Assembly: GCF_023349185.1 (NCBI RefSeq)
Contig: NZ_JAKIKY010000014.1
Coordinates: forward strand, 62,001-126,000
From: Shewanella aquimarina
Lineage (GTDB): Bacteria; Pseudomonadota; Gammaproteobacteria; Enterobacterales; Shewanellaceae
Length of the DNA stretch: 64,000 bases
Direction of reading: 5' to 3'
The first letter of the stretch is position 1. Every line of letters begins with the position of its first letter. The notes beneath the pieces are model-generated. The model saw only the letters and a program-made list of their open reading frames with translations. It was not told where the DNA came from and did not search any database. Made by a program: the position numbers and the translations under genes. This document shows, one piece after another, positions 27,772 to 35,813 of this stretch.

Positions 27772-29877
27772 ATGAGAACAACCTCGTTATGGATGAAAAT
27801 GATTGCCAGCTGCCTGCTTATGGTGTGCTTTGCAATATCGGTACAGGCTAGTGAAGAAGATAGCCAAAAGATGGCGGCGTCGCTTTTACTCGAATCCCGC
27901 TCGCCTGCGGCTGGCACTGAGACCAGCTTGGCAATACGTATGTCGCCGCAAGCGGGCTGGCATGGTTACTGGTTAAATCCGGGGGACGCCGGATTCCCCA
28001 TGCAACTAGAGTGGCACCTGCCTGAAGGGGTGACTGTAGGCGAGCTGCAATACCCGGCGCCGGAGCCGATGGTGTTAAGCGACCTGATGAACTACATCTA
28101 TCATGGTGACTATGCTCTCTTGGCACAGCTTAAGCTTGCTGACGATCTGCCCGAGGGCATTCCCATTAGCCTTGCCGTGGATATTCGCTATCTGGTGTGC
28201 AGTCCCAAGCTCTGCATTCCCGAGCAGCAAAGCTTGCAAGCTCAGTTTAACGTGGGGGAGTCAGGCGCTCCCAAGGCTGCCCAGGAGCGCTTCGATACCT
28301 GGCGCAGGCAAATCCTTAAGCCCTTGGAGGCCAGTGCAGCGTTTTCCGTTAACGACGGGCAATTTGTGTTGTCGCTGCCACTACCCGAATCCGTCGAGCT
28401 GGCGGAGGATATTCGCCTCTACCCGGAAATTAACGGGGTGATATCTAACACGGCGCCACAAAGCTTTGTTCGACGCGGGGAACGCCTCTTCATGACAACC
28501 GTAGCGGCCGAGGGGAGCGCCAGTCACTTTCACGGCGTGATAGCCCTCAATGAGTCGATGGCTGTCAGGGTGAATGCCATCCTGCAGGCAGAGGGGCTCG
28601 TTTTTCCGACTCAGGTCAGCTTGCCACCCAAGGAGGACGATAATCTGATTGTCGTTTCTACGGTGGCCGTGCTCGGGGCGATATTGGGCGGGCTTTTACT
28701 CAATCTGATGCCCTGCGTATTTCCGATCCTCAGTTTGAAGGTATTAAGCCTCGCCAACCTAGGGGATGAACGTGTGGCAAGGTCCGGTGCGCTGGCCTAC
28801 ACCCTGGGAGCCGTGTTGGTGTGTCTGCTTCTCGGCGGCCTCATTCTGATGCTGCGCCAATTCGGTCTTCAGGTGGGGTGGGCGTTTCAGTTGCAGCGCC
28901 CGGAAATTATCGTGGCGCTTATCCTATTGATGATGGCCATAGCGCTTAATCTCGCCGGTTTGTTTGAACTCGGCACCCTGAGTTCGGGCGGCAAGTTGCA
29001 ACATAAGCAAGGGCCGGTGGGAGATTTTTGGACCGGCGTGCTGGCCGCATTTGTGGCGACACCCTGCACCGGCCCCTTCATGGCCACCGCCTTGGGGGCC
29101 GCCCTGGTACTGCCGACGGGTGTCGGACTCATGGTGTTTGCCGGACTGGGGTTAGGGATGGCCTTGCCCTTTTTGCTGGTGGGCTTTATACCTGCGCTGC
29201 GTCGACGCATGCCTAGACCCGGCGCCTGGATGTTGACGGCAAAACGCTTCTTCGCCGTGCCCATGTTTTTGACTGCCCTAGGGCTGGTCTGGGTATTGAT
29301 GCAGCAGTCTGACAATCAATACGTGCTTCTTGCGCTGCTGCTGGTCTTGCTGCTGAGTCTGGGATTATGGCTCACCGGACTATTCCAACAGGCGGGGCGC
29401 CAAAGGCAGTGGTGGCCTCTGGTGTTGGTGTTGATCATCGCGGGCGGGAGCCTGATGACTGTATCTCCCGGCATGAGCGCCAAGGCGGCTAACTCGGAGA
29501 CAGCGGCTAAGGCGATAGAGGCGGATACCGAGACCTCAGGGGTTATGGCGTTCGATGAACAGCTTCTCTCGGCCCTGGTCAAAAAGCAGGATGTCTTCGT
29601 CTATTTCAGTGCCGACTGGTGCTTAACCTGCAAGGTGAATGAGAAGACGGCCATAGAGCGGCAGGCGACCCAGGCCGCTTTCGCCCGCAGCAACACGGCG
29701 GTGATGTTAGGCGACTGGACAGGTGGTGAGCCTGAGATCACCCGTTTTCTGGCAAAACATCAACGCTCGGGTGTGCCCTTATATCTCTGGTATCAAAAGG
29801 GAAATCTTGAGCCAAGTGTGCTACCACAAGTATTAACCTCTTCGCTCTTGATTGAGCAAGCCACGGGAGCTGGGTGA
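27772..29877 (+). CDS. ScsB/DsbD-like transmembrane thiol reductase
   Basis: 701 residues. A signal peptide precedes a periplasmic DsbD-alpha/ScsB-type domain (about 30-280) with cysteines in YLVCSPKLCIPE. The membrane core (about 295-555) carries LMPCVFP (Cys near 314) and ATPCTGP (Cys near 432), the two cysteines that move electrons across the membrane. The C-terminal thioredoxin domain has DWCLTC (near 615). These three modules shuttle electrons from cytoplasmic thioredoxin to periplasmic partners, here presumably the upstream TlpA-like protein. ScsB itself is linked to copper tolerance; no copper gene is visible nearby. Confidence 0.85.
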   Translation: MRTTSLWMKMIASCLLMVCFAISVQASEEDSQKMAASLLLESRSPAAGTETSLAIRMSPQAGWHGYWLNPGDAGFPMQLEWHLPEGVTVGELQYPAPEPMVLSDLMNYIYHGDYALLAQLKLADDLPEGIPISLAVDIRYLVCSPKLCIPEQQSLQAQFNVGESGAPKAAQERFDTWRRQILKPLEASAAFSVNDGQFVLSLPLPESVELAEDIRLYPEINGVISNTAPQSFVRRGERLFMTTVAAEGSASHFHGVIALNESMAVRVNAILQAEGLVFPTQVSLPPKEDDNLIVVSTVAVLGAILGGLLLNLMPCVFPILSLKVLSLANLGDERVARSGALAYTLGAVLVCLLLGGLILMLRQFGLQVGWAFQLQRPEIIVALILLMMAIALNLAGLFELGTLSSGGKLQHKQGPVGDFWTGVLAAFVATPCTGPFMATALGAALVLPTGVGLMVFAGLGLGMALPFLLVGFIPALRRRMPRPGAWMLTAKRFFAVPMFLTALGLVWVLMQQSDNQYVLLALLLVLLLSLGLWLTGLFQQAGRQRQWWPLVLVLIIAGGSLMTVSPGMSAKAANSETAAKAIEADTETSGVMAFDEQLLSALVKKQDVFVYFSADWCLTCKVNEKTAIERQATQAAFARSNTAVMLGDWTGGEPEITRFLAKHQRSGVPLYLWYQKGNLEPSVLPQVLTSSLLIEQATGAG

Positions 29878-29945
29878 CTTGTCGCAGTGGCAGGCAGGGG
29901 GCTTGGCAATGAGCTAGAGGCTTTAGATGGTTTTTCGTGAGTAAA

Positions 29946-29976
29946 AAAATAGCCCGAGATTCTCGGGCTATTTATT
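29946..29976. terminator. Bidirectional terminator between the ScsB-like gene and trhP
   Basis: AATAGCCCGA pairs with TCGGGCTATT around a GATTC loop, with A-rich sequence before and T-rich sequence after it. Confidence 0.8.
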
Positions 29977-30000
29977 AGGTGTGTTTACGCTAGCTGGCAC

Positions 30001-31359
30001 TTATGGGTGCGGCTGACGTGTGCTCTGCTCACCGGTGAGGTTACGCATTAAAATGGCGCGCTCAACTTCAACCTCGGCCGGTACCGGCAGATAAACGAAG
30101 TGCCCCGAACCTAGCCCCGCCTCGACGCTCTCGCCTTTGCGGTTTTCCAGGTGTTCTATGGTCAGGTTGATGTTGCCCTGAGGGGTCATCAGCTCGACGC
30201 TGTCACCGACGGAGAACTTGTTCTTCACGTCGATCTCGGCCATACCCTTAGCGTTACGCTTACCGGTAAATTCGCCGACAAACTGCTGGGTATCGCTGAT
30301 GGAGTAGCCGTAATCATAGTTCTGGTATTCGTCGTGTACGTGACGACGCAGGAAGCCCTCGGTGTAACCGCGATGCGCCAGCCCTTCGAGTTGGTACATG
30401 AGCGCCGGATTAAATTCGCGGCCGGCCGCGGCATCTTCGATCGCCTGGCGGTAGAGCTGAGCGGTACGGGCCACATAGTAGAAGGACTTGGTACGGCCTT
30501 CGATCTTCAGTGAGTCTACGCCCATCTTGGTCAGACGTTCCACGTGCTGGATGGCGCGCAGATCCTTGGAGTTCATGATGTAGGTACCATGCTCATCTTC
30601 AAACGCCGGCATATATTCGCCTGGACGTCCCGCCTCTTGCAGCAGGACGATTTCGTTGCTTGGCGCACCTTCACCCAGGGTTGGGTTGTGCATCTGCACA
30701 TCAGGGTTAACCGCCACTATGTCGCCGGTTTCTGTCTGCACCGCCTCATGGGCGTCGTACTTCCAGCGGCAGGCGTTGGTGCAGGTACCCTGGTTAGGGT
30801 CGCGCTTGTTGATATAACCCGATAGCAGGCAGCGACCCGAGTAGGCCATGCACAGGGCGCCGTGAACGAAGACCTCGAGTTCGATGTCTGGACAGCGCTG
30901 GCGTATCTCTTCTATCTCATCCAGCGACAGTTCGCGGGAGAGGATCACGCGCTTGATTCCCTGCTGTTGCCAGAACTTGACCGAGGCCCAGTTGATGGCG
31001 TTGGCCTGGACAGACAGATGCACCGTCTGATCCGGGAAGGCCTCGCGTACCATCATGATAAGACCCGGGTCTGACATGATCAGCGCGTCGGGCTGCATGG
31101 CCACCACAGGCTCCATATCCTTGATATAGGTCTTGAGCTTAGTGTTGTGGGGGGCGATGTTGCTCACCACATAGAGTTTCTTGCCCAGGCTGTGGGCCTC
31201 TTGGATACCCGTTGCGAGGTTTTCCATCTTGAAATCGTTGTTTCTGACACGCAGGCTATATCTCGGTTGGCCCGCGTAGACCGCATCGGCGCCATATGCG
31301 AAGGCATAACGCATATTTTTTAGGGTCCCGGCAGGAGACAGCAGCTCAGGTTTAAACAT
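30001..31359 (-). CDS. trhP: TrhP (YegQ), U32-family tRNA 5-hydroxyuridine synthesis protein
   Basis: About 452 residues starting at MFKPELLSPAG, the same N-terminus as E. coli YegQ (453 residues); an ATG three bases upstream is possible. U32 motifs: GADAVYAGQPRYSLRVRNND, LSVQANAINW, VFVHGALCMAYSGRCLLSGY and GTCTNACRW, giving the cluster cysteines, followed by NSKDLRAIQHVERLTKMGVDSLKIEGR. TrhP makes 5-hydroxyuridine at the wobble base of several tRNAs without O2. It is monocistronic and convergent with the redox pair. It is the third U32 protein in this window. Confidence 0.93.
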   Translation of the reverse strand: MFKPELLSPAGTLKNMRYAFAYGADAVYAGQPRYSLRVRNNDFKMENLATGIQEAHSLGKKLYVVSNIAPHNTKLKTYIKDMEPVVAMQPDALIMSDPGLIMMVREAFPDQTVHLSVQANAINWASVKFWQQQGIKRVILSRELSLDEIEEIRQRCPDIELEVFVHGALCMAYSGRCLLSGYINKRDPNQGTCTNACRWKYDAHEAVQTETGDIVAVNPDVQMHNPTLGEGAPSNEIVLLQEAGRPGEYMPAFEDEHGTYIMNSKDLRAIQHVERLTKMGVDSLKIEGRTKSFYYVARTAQLYRQAIEDAAAGREFNPALMYQLEGLAHRGYTEGFLRRHVHDEYQNYDYGYSISDTQQFVGEFTGKRNAKGMAEIDVKNKFSVGDSVELMTPQGNINLTIEHLENRKGESVEAGLGSGHFVYLPVPAEVEVERAILMRNLTGEQSTRQPHP

Positions 31360-31650
31360 CATTTCTCTCAATTAACAGGTATCGAACAAACTTGGGGCGG
31401 GCATTTTACTCAATGGGACAAGGCTTATGCAAATTAGAAGTTGTTTATTTTATCGACAGCGCGCCATAGCCTAAGGTAAAACAGGAGATGAAGGATAAAA
31501 TTAAGCCAATTAATAACCAATAATCTGAAACTTAGCTAAAATTACACAAATTCTTAACTAGATGGACGATTTTTACCATCACGGTTAGCAAGAGTGCTGA
31601 TATACTCTCTGGCAATATCAATATGGGCATAGGTTTATTAAGGAGTTTGC

Positions 31651-32493
31651 ATGTCTAGCGAGCATCAACTACTGGTGGGGTTACTTAAAAAGTTAAAGGC
31701 AGATGCGCTGATCTTGCCAACTTTGCCCGAGGTAGCAATGCGCGTTCAGGAGGTGGTTTCCCGCCCCGACTCCAGCCCTAAGCAGGTGGCCGAAATTATC
31801 GGTCAGGATGCTGCCATCTCGGCCCGTATGATCAAGGTGGCCAACAGTGCCATGTATAGCCGTGGTATCAAGGCGGAAAACATCAATGCCGCGGTGACCC
31901 GTATCGGCCTGACACAGATCAAGGCGATCGCGACCTCTGTGGCCATGGAGCAGCTGTTCATCTCTACCAATGAGATGGTCTGGGAGGTGATGGACGAGGT
32001 GTGGCGTGCCTCTATCGAGGTGACCTCGGCGGCCTGCGCCCTGCTACTCAAGTATTCCAAGACCCACAAGGCTTGTGGGCTCAACTACGATACCCTGACC
32101 CTGGCGAGCCTGGTACATAATATCGGTGCCTTGCCGGTATTGACTGAGGCCGAGGCCAATCCTCATCTGTTTACCAGCATAGAGCAACTCAGGGCGCTGG
32201 TGAGAAAGATGCAAGGGCCACTCGGACGCGCGGTGCTGAAGAGCTGGGACTTCTCTCCCGAGGTGATGGAAGTGGTCGAGCGCTGGGCGGATCTTCCCTA
32301 TCTGCCAGAGCAGGTGACCTACCTGGACTTCGTGCGTGCGGCGGCCTTCTATACGGGCGAACTGCGTGCCGGTCATGAGCTGGAAGAACGCCTGGATGTG
32401 TTCGTTAAGCGTGGTCTACCCGTGAGCCCAGAATATCTGGGATCGGATGAGTTTCTCGACAACTACCATTCGATTAAATTAAGTTATGAATAG
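31651..32493 (+). CDS. HDOD-domain signalling protein
   Basis: 280 residues spanning one HDOD domain (about 20-215): LPTLPEVAMRVQEVVSRPDSS, IGQDAAISARMIKVANSAMYSR, INAAVTRIGLTQIKAIATSVAMEQLF. HDOD proteins lack HD-type catalysis and act as signalling adaptors, often alongside c-di-GMP proteins. It fits the GGDEF-EAL gene 71 bp downstream. AAGGAG stands before the ATG. Confidence 0.85.
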   Translation: MSSEHQLLVGLLKKLKADALILPTLPEVAMRVQEVVSRPDSSPKQVAEIIGQDAAISARMIKVANSAMYSRGIKAENINAAVTRIGLTQIKAIATSVAMEQLFISTNEMVWEVMDEVWRASIEVTSAACALLLKYSKTHKACGLNYDTLTLASLVHNIGALPVLTEAEANPHLFTSIEQLRALVRKMQGPLGRAVLKSWDFSPEVMEVVERWADLPYLPEQVTYLDFVRAAAFYTGELRAGHELEERLDVFVKRGLPVSPEYLGSDEFLDNYHSIKLSYE

Positions 32494-32502
32494 ATAAGGC
32501 CC

Positions 32503-32524
32503 GGTCGGCAGCGTCTGCCGATCC
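32503..32524 (+). terminator. Hairpin between the HDOD and GGDEF-EAL genes
   Basis: The 7-bp stem TCGGCAG/CTGCCGA has a CGT loop and only scattered T residues after it. It is a weak terminator or attenuator at best. Confidence 0.35.
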
Positions 32525-32564
32525 GTCTTGTCGTTTCTTTATCTATCAAAACATTAGGGATAGT

Positions 32565-34061
32565 GTGACGGCAACTGAGCTGATTTGGTTAATTGTTTAT
32601 CTGATAGCAATCGGCATCGCTGGTATCATCTACTGGTACTGGCATAGGCGCACTGAGCTCAAGTTTCTTAAACGTCTGGTGACTCAGCTGAGCCAGCAAC
32701 ATAAGGTGCGTCAGCCCCTCAATATTGCCACCATTCCCTACCGTTTTATTCCGCTTTATGTGCAGCTGCAACACCTGCTGAAACAGCTGCCGCCGCCCAA
32801 GGGCCGCGACAAGCTGACCGGACTGCTCAATCGCGTCGGCCTAAAGGCCAAGCTGACCCGTAAGATGCCCCTCACTCAGGGGATGTTTGTGCTTATCGAT
32901 ATCCACCGCTTTCGCTATGTGAATGATCTCTTTGGTTTCTCCCTGGGAGACAAGTTGCTGCAGGCCCTGGCCGAGCGGCTGGAGCGGCGCATCGGCGACA
33001 AGGATATCTTGGCGCGGATGAATGAAGATGAGTTTCTGATCTATTTCCATACCCCCATGAGCGAAGCCGAGCTTGTCGTCTTTCAGCAGGGGCTGGCGCA
33101 GCCCATCAGCATCAAGGGCACAGTGATCAATTTACAGCTGCAACTTGGCTATCTCGACTTGTCCATGCACCACGCCGACGTCAGCCAGATGCTGCGCCGT
33201 CTGGACTTGGCATTGGTGCGGGCCAAGTCTGCCAGTAACTATATTGCCGCCTATCAGGAGGGAGACGATCGCAGTCAGCACAGGCAGTTGACCATAGTCA
33301 GTTGTTTTCCCAAGGCGCTGGAGCAGAACGAGCTCTATCTGGTGTTTCAGCCCAAATATAATCTGGCCACGGGAGATTGTACCCATGCCGAGGCCCTGAT
33401 CCGCTGGGACAGCTCAGTGCTTGGCCCCATCTCTCCGGGCGAGTTTATCCCGCTGCTGGAATACGCTGGGATGATCAGCATGCTCAGTCAGTGGGTGATC
33501 GATCAGGTGTTGTTGCAACAGGTGCGCTGGCAGGAGAGTGATATTCGCCTGCAGCTGGCGATTAACCTGGCGATTGATGATCTGAGCGAAAAGCAATTGA
33601 GCGAGCGGATAATTAGCCGTCTAAAACAGCATGGGCTCAGCGCCCAGGTGCTGTCGATCGAGATCACCGAGAGCCAGCTGATGACAGACATGGTGCGCAC
33701 AGTGGCCGTGCTCAATCGCCTCAAGCGCGCCGGGGTCAAGGTGGCCATAGATGACTTTGGTACCGGCCACTCTTCGCTGGCCTATCTCAAGCATCTGCCG
33801 GTGGACGAAGTTAAGATAGACAGGGCCTTTCTCACCGGAATTGAGTCCGATCCTCGGGCGCAGCATATCGTTCGCAGCGCCGTCGAGCTGGCCAAGGGGC
33901 TGGACTTTTCGGTGACCGTCGAGGGCGTCGAGCAGATGCCTGTGTTTGAGCTATTACAAGAGATGGGGGTCGATAAGGTGCAAGGGGATATCTATGCCAA
34001 GCCGATGCGAGCGCCAGAGCTTGAGATGCACTGGCGTAAGTTGAATCGACCGCTGGGCTAA
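32565..34061 (+). CDS. Membrane GGDEF-EAL protein with degenerate GGDEF (likely c-di-GMP phosphodiesterase)
   Basis: 498 residues from a GTG start (AGGGAT upstream). It has an N-terminal transmembrane helix (about 5-25), a GGDEF domain (about 85-235) and an EAL domain (about 250-490). The signature GGDEF reads NEDEF (ARMNEDEFLIYF), so cyclase activity is unlikely. The EAL domain keeps AEALIRW, EITESQ, AIDDFGTGHSSLAYL and VEGVE, so c-di-GMP hydrolysis is expected. It follows an HDOD gene and may share its transcript. Confidence 0.85.
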   Translation: MTATELIWLIVYLIAIGIAGIIYWYWHRRTELKFLKRLVTQLSQQHKVRQPLNIATIPYRFIPLYVQLQHLLKQLPPPKGRDKLTGLLNRVGLKAKLTRKMPLTQGMFVLIDIHRFRYVNDLFGFSLGDKLLQALAERLERRIGDKDILARMNEDEFLIYFHTPMSEAELVVFQQGLAQPISIKGTVINLQLQLGYLDLSMHHADVSQMLRRLDLALVRAKSASNYIAAYQEGDDRSQHRQLTIVSCFPKALEQNELYLVFQPKYNLATGDCTHAEALIRWDSSVLGPISPGEFIPLLEYAGMISMLSQWVIDQVLLQQVRWQESDIRLQLAINLAIDDLSEKQLSERIISRLKQHGLSAQVLSIEITESQLMTDMVRTVAVLNRLKRAGVKVAIDDFGTGHSSLAYLKHLPVDEVKIDRAFLTGIESDPRAQHIVRSAVELAKGLDFSVTVEGVEQMPVFELLQEMGVDKVQGDIYAKPMRAPELEMHWRKLNRPLG

Positions 34062-34070
34062 GGTGGTTAA

Positions 34071-34141
34071 AAAGGCTTAGGTTTTAATAAAGGCCCTTGG
34101 ATTTACTAAAGCGCTAGATTTGATACAGGCTTAGATTTCAG
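34071..34141. repeat. Four degenerate 17-19 bp repeats between convergent gene ends
   Basis: Units at 34071-34088, 34089-34107, 34108-34124 and 34125-34141 share the pattern AAAGGC-TTAG-ATTT. They fill the whole gap between the GGDEF-EAL stop (34061) and the thioesterase stop, which lies inside the last unit. Confidence 0.6.
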
Positions 34142-34578
34142 AGATTGACGGTCTGGCTGAAGTGGCGACTGAGCTCCTCGATGAGGGGCGGCGTCATGGG
34201 GCAGAGCTGCCTCGCCTTATTCATACAGACCATTTCGATATGGGCGGTGACCGCCGGCTTGACGCCATTGGGTCGCCAGATCTCCTGCTGCCAGACGGTG
34301 CGATACTTGCTCTCGAAGTAGAAGCGGGTACGTACATCCACTACATCGGCAAACTCCACCCCTTCATGGCAGAGCATGTCGCTGCGATAGACGGCGAAGC
34401 CCAGGCCGTGTTGCTGCCAAAGCCCCGCCAATCGTTCCGCACCGATCACATGTTCGCGGGCACGCTCGAAGTATTTCAAAAAGTTGGGATGGTACACCAC
34501 GCCGGAGAAGTCGGTATCTTCGTAGTAGATCTGCACCGGAAAGTGAAAGGTTGGGCTGAACTTATCGTCTGGCTTCAT
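34138..34578 (-). CDS. YbgC-type hotdog acyl-CoA thioesterase
   Basis: 146 residues. It has the 4HBT hotdog signature IYYEDTDFSGVVYHPNFLKYFERARE (residues 17-42), with the Asp and Tyr/His positions typical of YbgC/4-hydroxybenzoyl-CoA thioesterases. Such enzymes cleave short or aromatic acyl-CoAs. There is no tol-pal context here, so it is not the canonical tol-linked ybgC, and the substrate is open. It is monocistronic. Confidence 0.75.
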   Translation of the reverse strand: MKPDDKFSPTFHFPVQIYYEDTDFSGVVYHPNFLKYFERAREHVIGAERLAGLWQQHGLGFAVYRSDMLCHEGVEFADVVDVRTRFYFESKYRTVWQQEIWRPNGVKPAVTAHIEMVCMNKARQLCPMTPPLIEELSRHFSQTVNL

Positions 34579-34678
34579 CTGGAGTCTGGGTTAAATAACG
34601 CTATATAAGAGAGGCGCCAGCATAGCATACTCTGGGGCTGGTGCGGCACTTCTTGCTTGTGGGCGATTAGCTGGCGAT

Positions 34679-35488
34679 CTACTTGCTGGCGATCGCCTGT
34701 AGGCTGTTCATGATGGACTGATAGCTGCCGTCTTGCTTGAGGGCCTTGAGGCCCTGATCCAGTTTGTCGGCAAATAGCTGAGCGTTGGGGCGCTGCTTGG
34801 AGAAGGCCACGTAGAGATCGCCTGTATGGTTGTGTACGCTGCGACTAATCACCTTGGCGACCCCCATCTGACCAAGATATTGATTGGCCACCTCGTCGTA
34901 CATGATGGCGGCATCGATGCGGTTGAGCAGTAAGAGGTTAATCAGCTGATTGTGGTTATCTACCTCTACCAGCCTGATCTGCTTAAGCTGCGACAGCTCG
35001 TCGCCATATTCATAGCCCTTGATGATGCCGACCAGCAGCCCTTGGGGCAGGTGCCATTTGTCTTCTGCCTGTAGCGGATGGGCGTTATTTTGGTAGAAGG
35101 AGGCTGAGGTGGTAAACAGTGGCTCCTTGCCGAAGACAAAGGCCTCCTGGGTTTTACGCTCCTTATGCAAATTGAAGACGCCATCGACTATGCCCTGTTT
35201 GGTCATCACGACACCGCGGGCATAGGAGACAACCAGACTATCGACGTCGACATTGCTCCTAGCAAAGGCCTGTTTGACCAGGCGATGGGATAACCCCTTG
35301 CCATAGGGATCGGCAAAAGGGGCCCAGTTATCTTCGGCGGCCAGCTTGACCTTTAGCGGCGTCGACGTGCCATCGATAGAGGCCATATCCAGCTCTTGGC
35401 TGGTGGCGGTGAGACTAAAAAGCGCCAGCATGAATATCAGGCCAGAGATGAGGTAATTGATTTGCCGAGATAAGATGGGGTGCAACAT
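34679..35488 (-). CDS. Periplasmic solute-binding protein, SBP_bac_3-like
   Basis: 269 residues. A hydrophobic N-terminus (about 10-30) acts as a signal peptide. Next comes a family-3 solute-binding fold: KLAAEDNWAPFADPYGKGLSHRLVKQAF, VDGVFNLHKERK, and LLLNRIDAAIMYDEVANQYL near 185. No permease or ATPase gene is adjacent, so it may be a sensing or orphan binding protein of the kind common in Shewanella. Ligand unknown. Confidence 0.7.
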   Translation of the reverse strand: MLHPILSRQINYLISGLIFMLALFSLTATSQELDMASIDGTSTPLKVKLAAEDNWAPFADPYGKGLSHRLVKQAFARSNVDVDSLVVSYARGVVMTKQGIVDGVFNLHKERKTQEAFVFGKEPLFTTSASFYQNNAHPLQAEDKWHLPQGLLVGIIKGYEYGDELSQLKQIRLVEVDNHNQLINLLLLNRIDAAIMYDEVANQYLGQMGVAKVISRSVHNHTGDLYVAFSKQRPNAQLFADKLDQGLKALKQDGSYQSIMNSLQAIASK

Positions 35489-35813
35489 CAGATTCCTTGC
35501 AGCGGTCGCGTCCTTATTTTGCTCATAATAAGGGGTTTTCGAGGGAGATCAACCGCATTACTGCGGCAATCGGCGGGAATTTTGTAGCATGCTGGCTACA
35601 TCTGCACGCTCCCTAGGCGATTTGGACTGCAAGATGGGGGTTAGACGGTGATTTGTATTGTAGGGCAAAGGCTTAGGGAGAAGGTCGAGAGGCTTTCAAA
35701 ATCATTGGCTTATTATGATTTAGTGGGTATTTTTTTCGAGGCTTCTGCTACACTCTGAATGATGTTATCAGGTTGATAATAAAAAACTTAGCCCCGAGAA
35801 AATTAAAACTTGT
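35489..35813. other. Divergent intergenic region before the large GGDEF-EAL gene
   Basis: 325 bp without a gene. Two short perfect inverted repeats are present: TGTAGC-N6-GCTACA (35583-35600), and TTATCA-GGT-TGATAA (35765-35779) only 35 bp before the start of the plus-strand gene. The latter is a possible operator. Confidence 0.35.
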
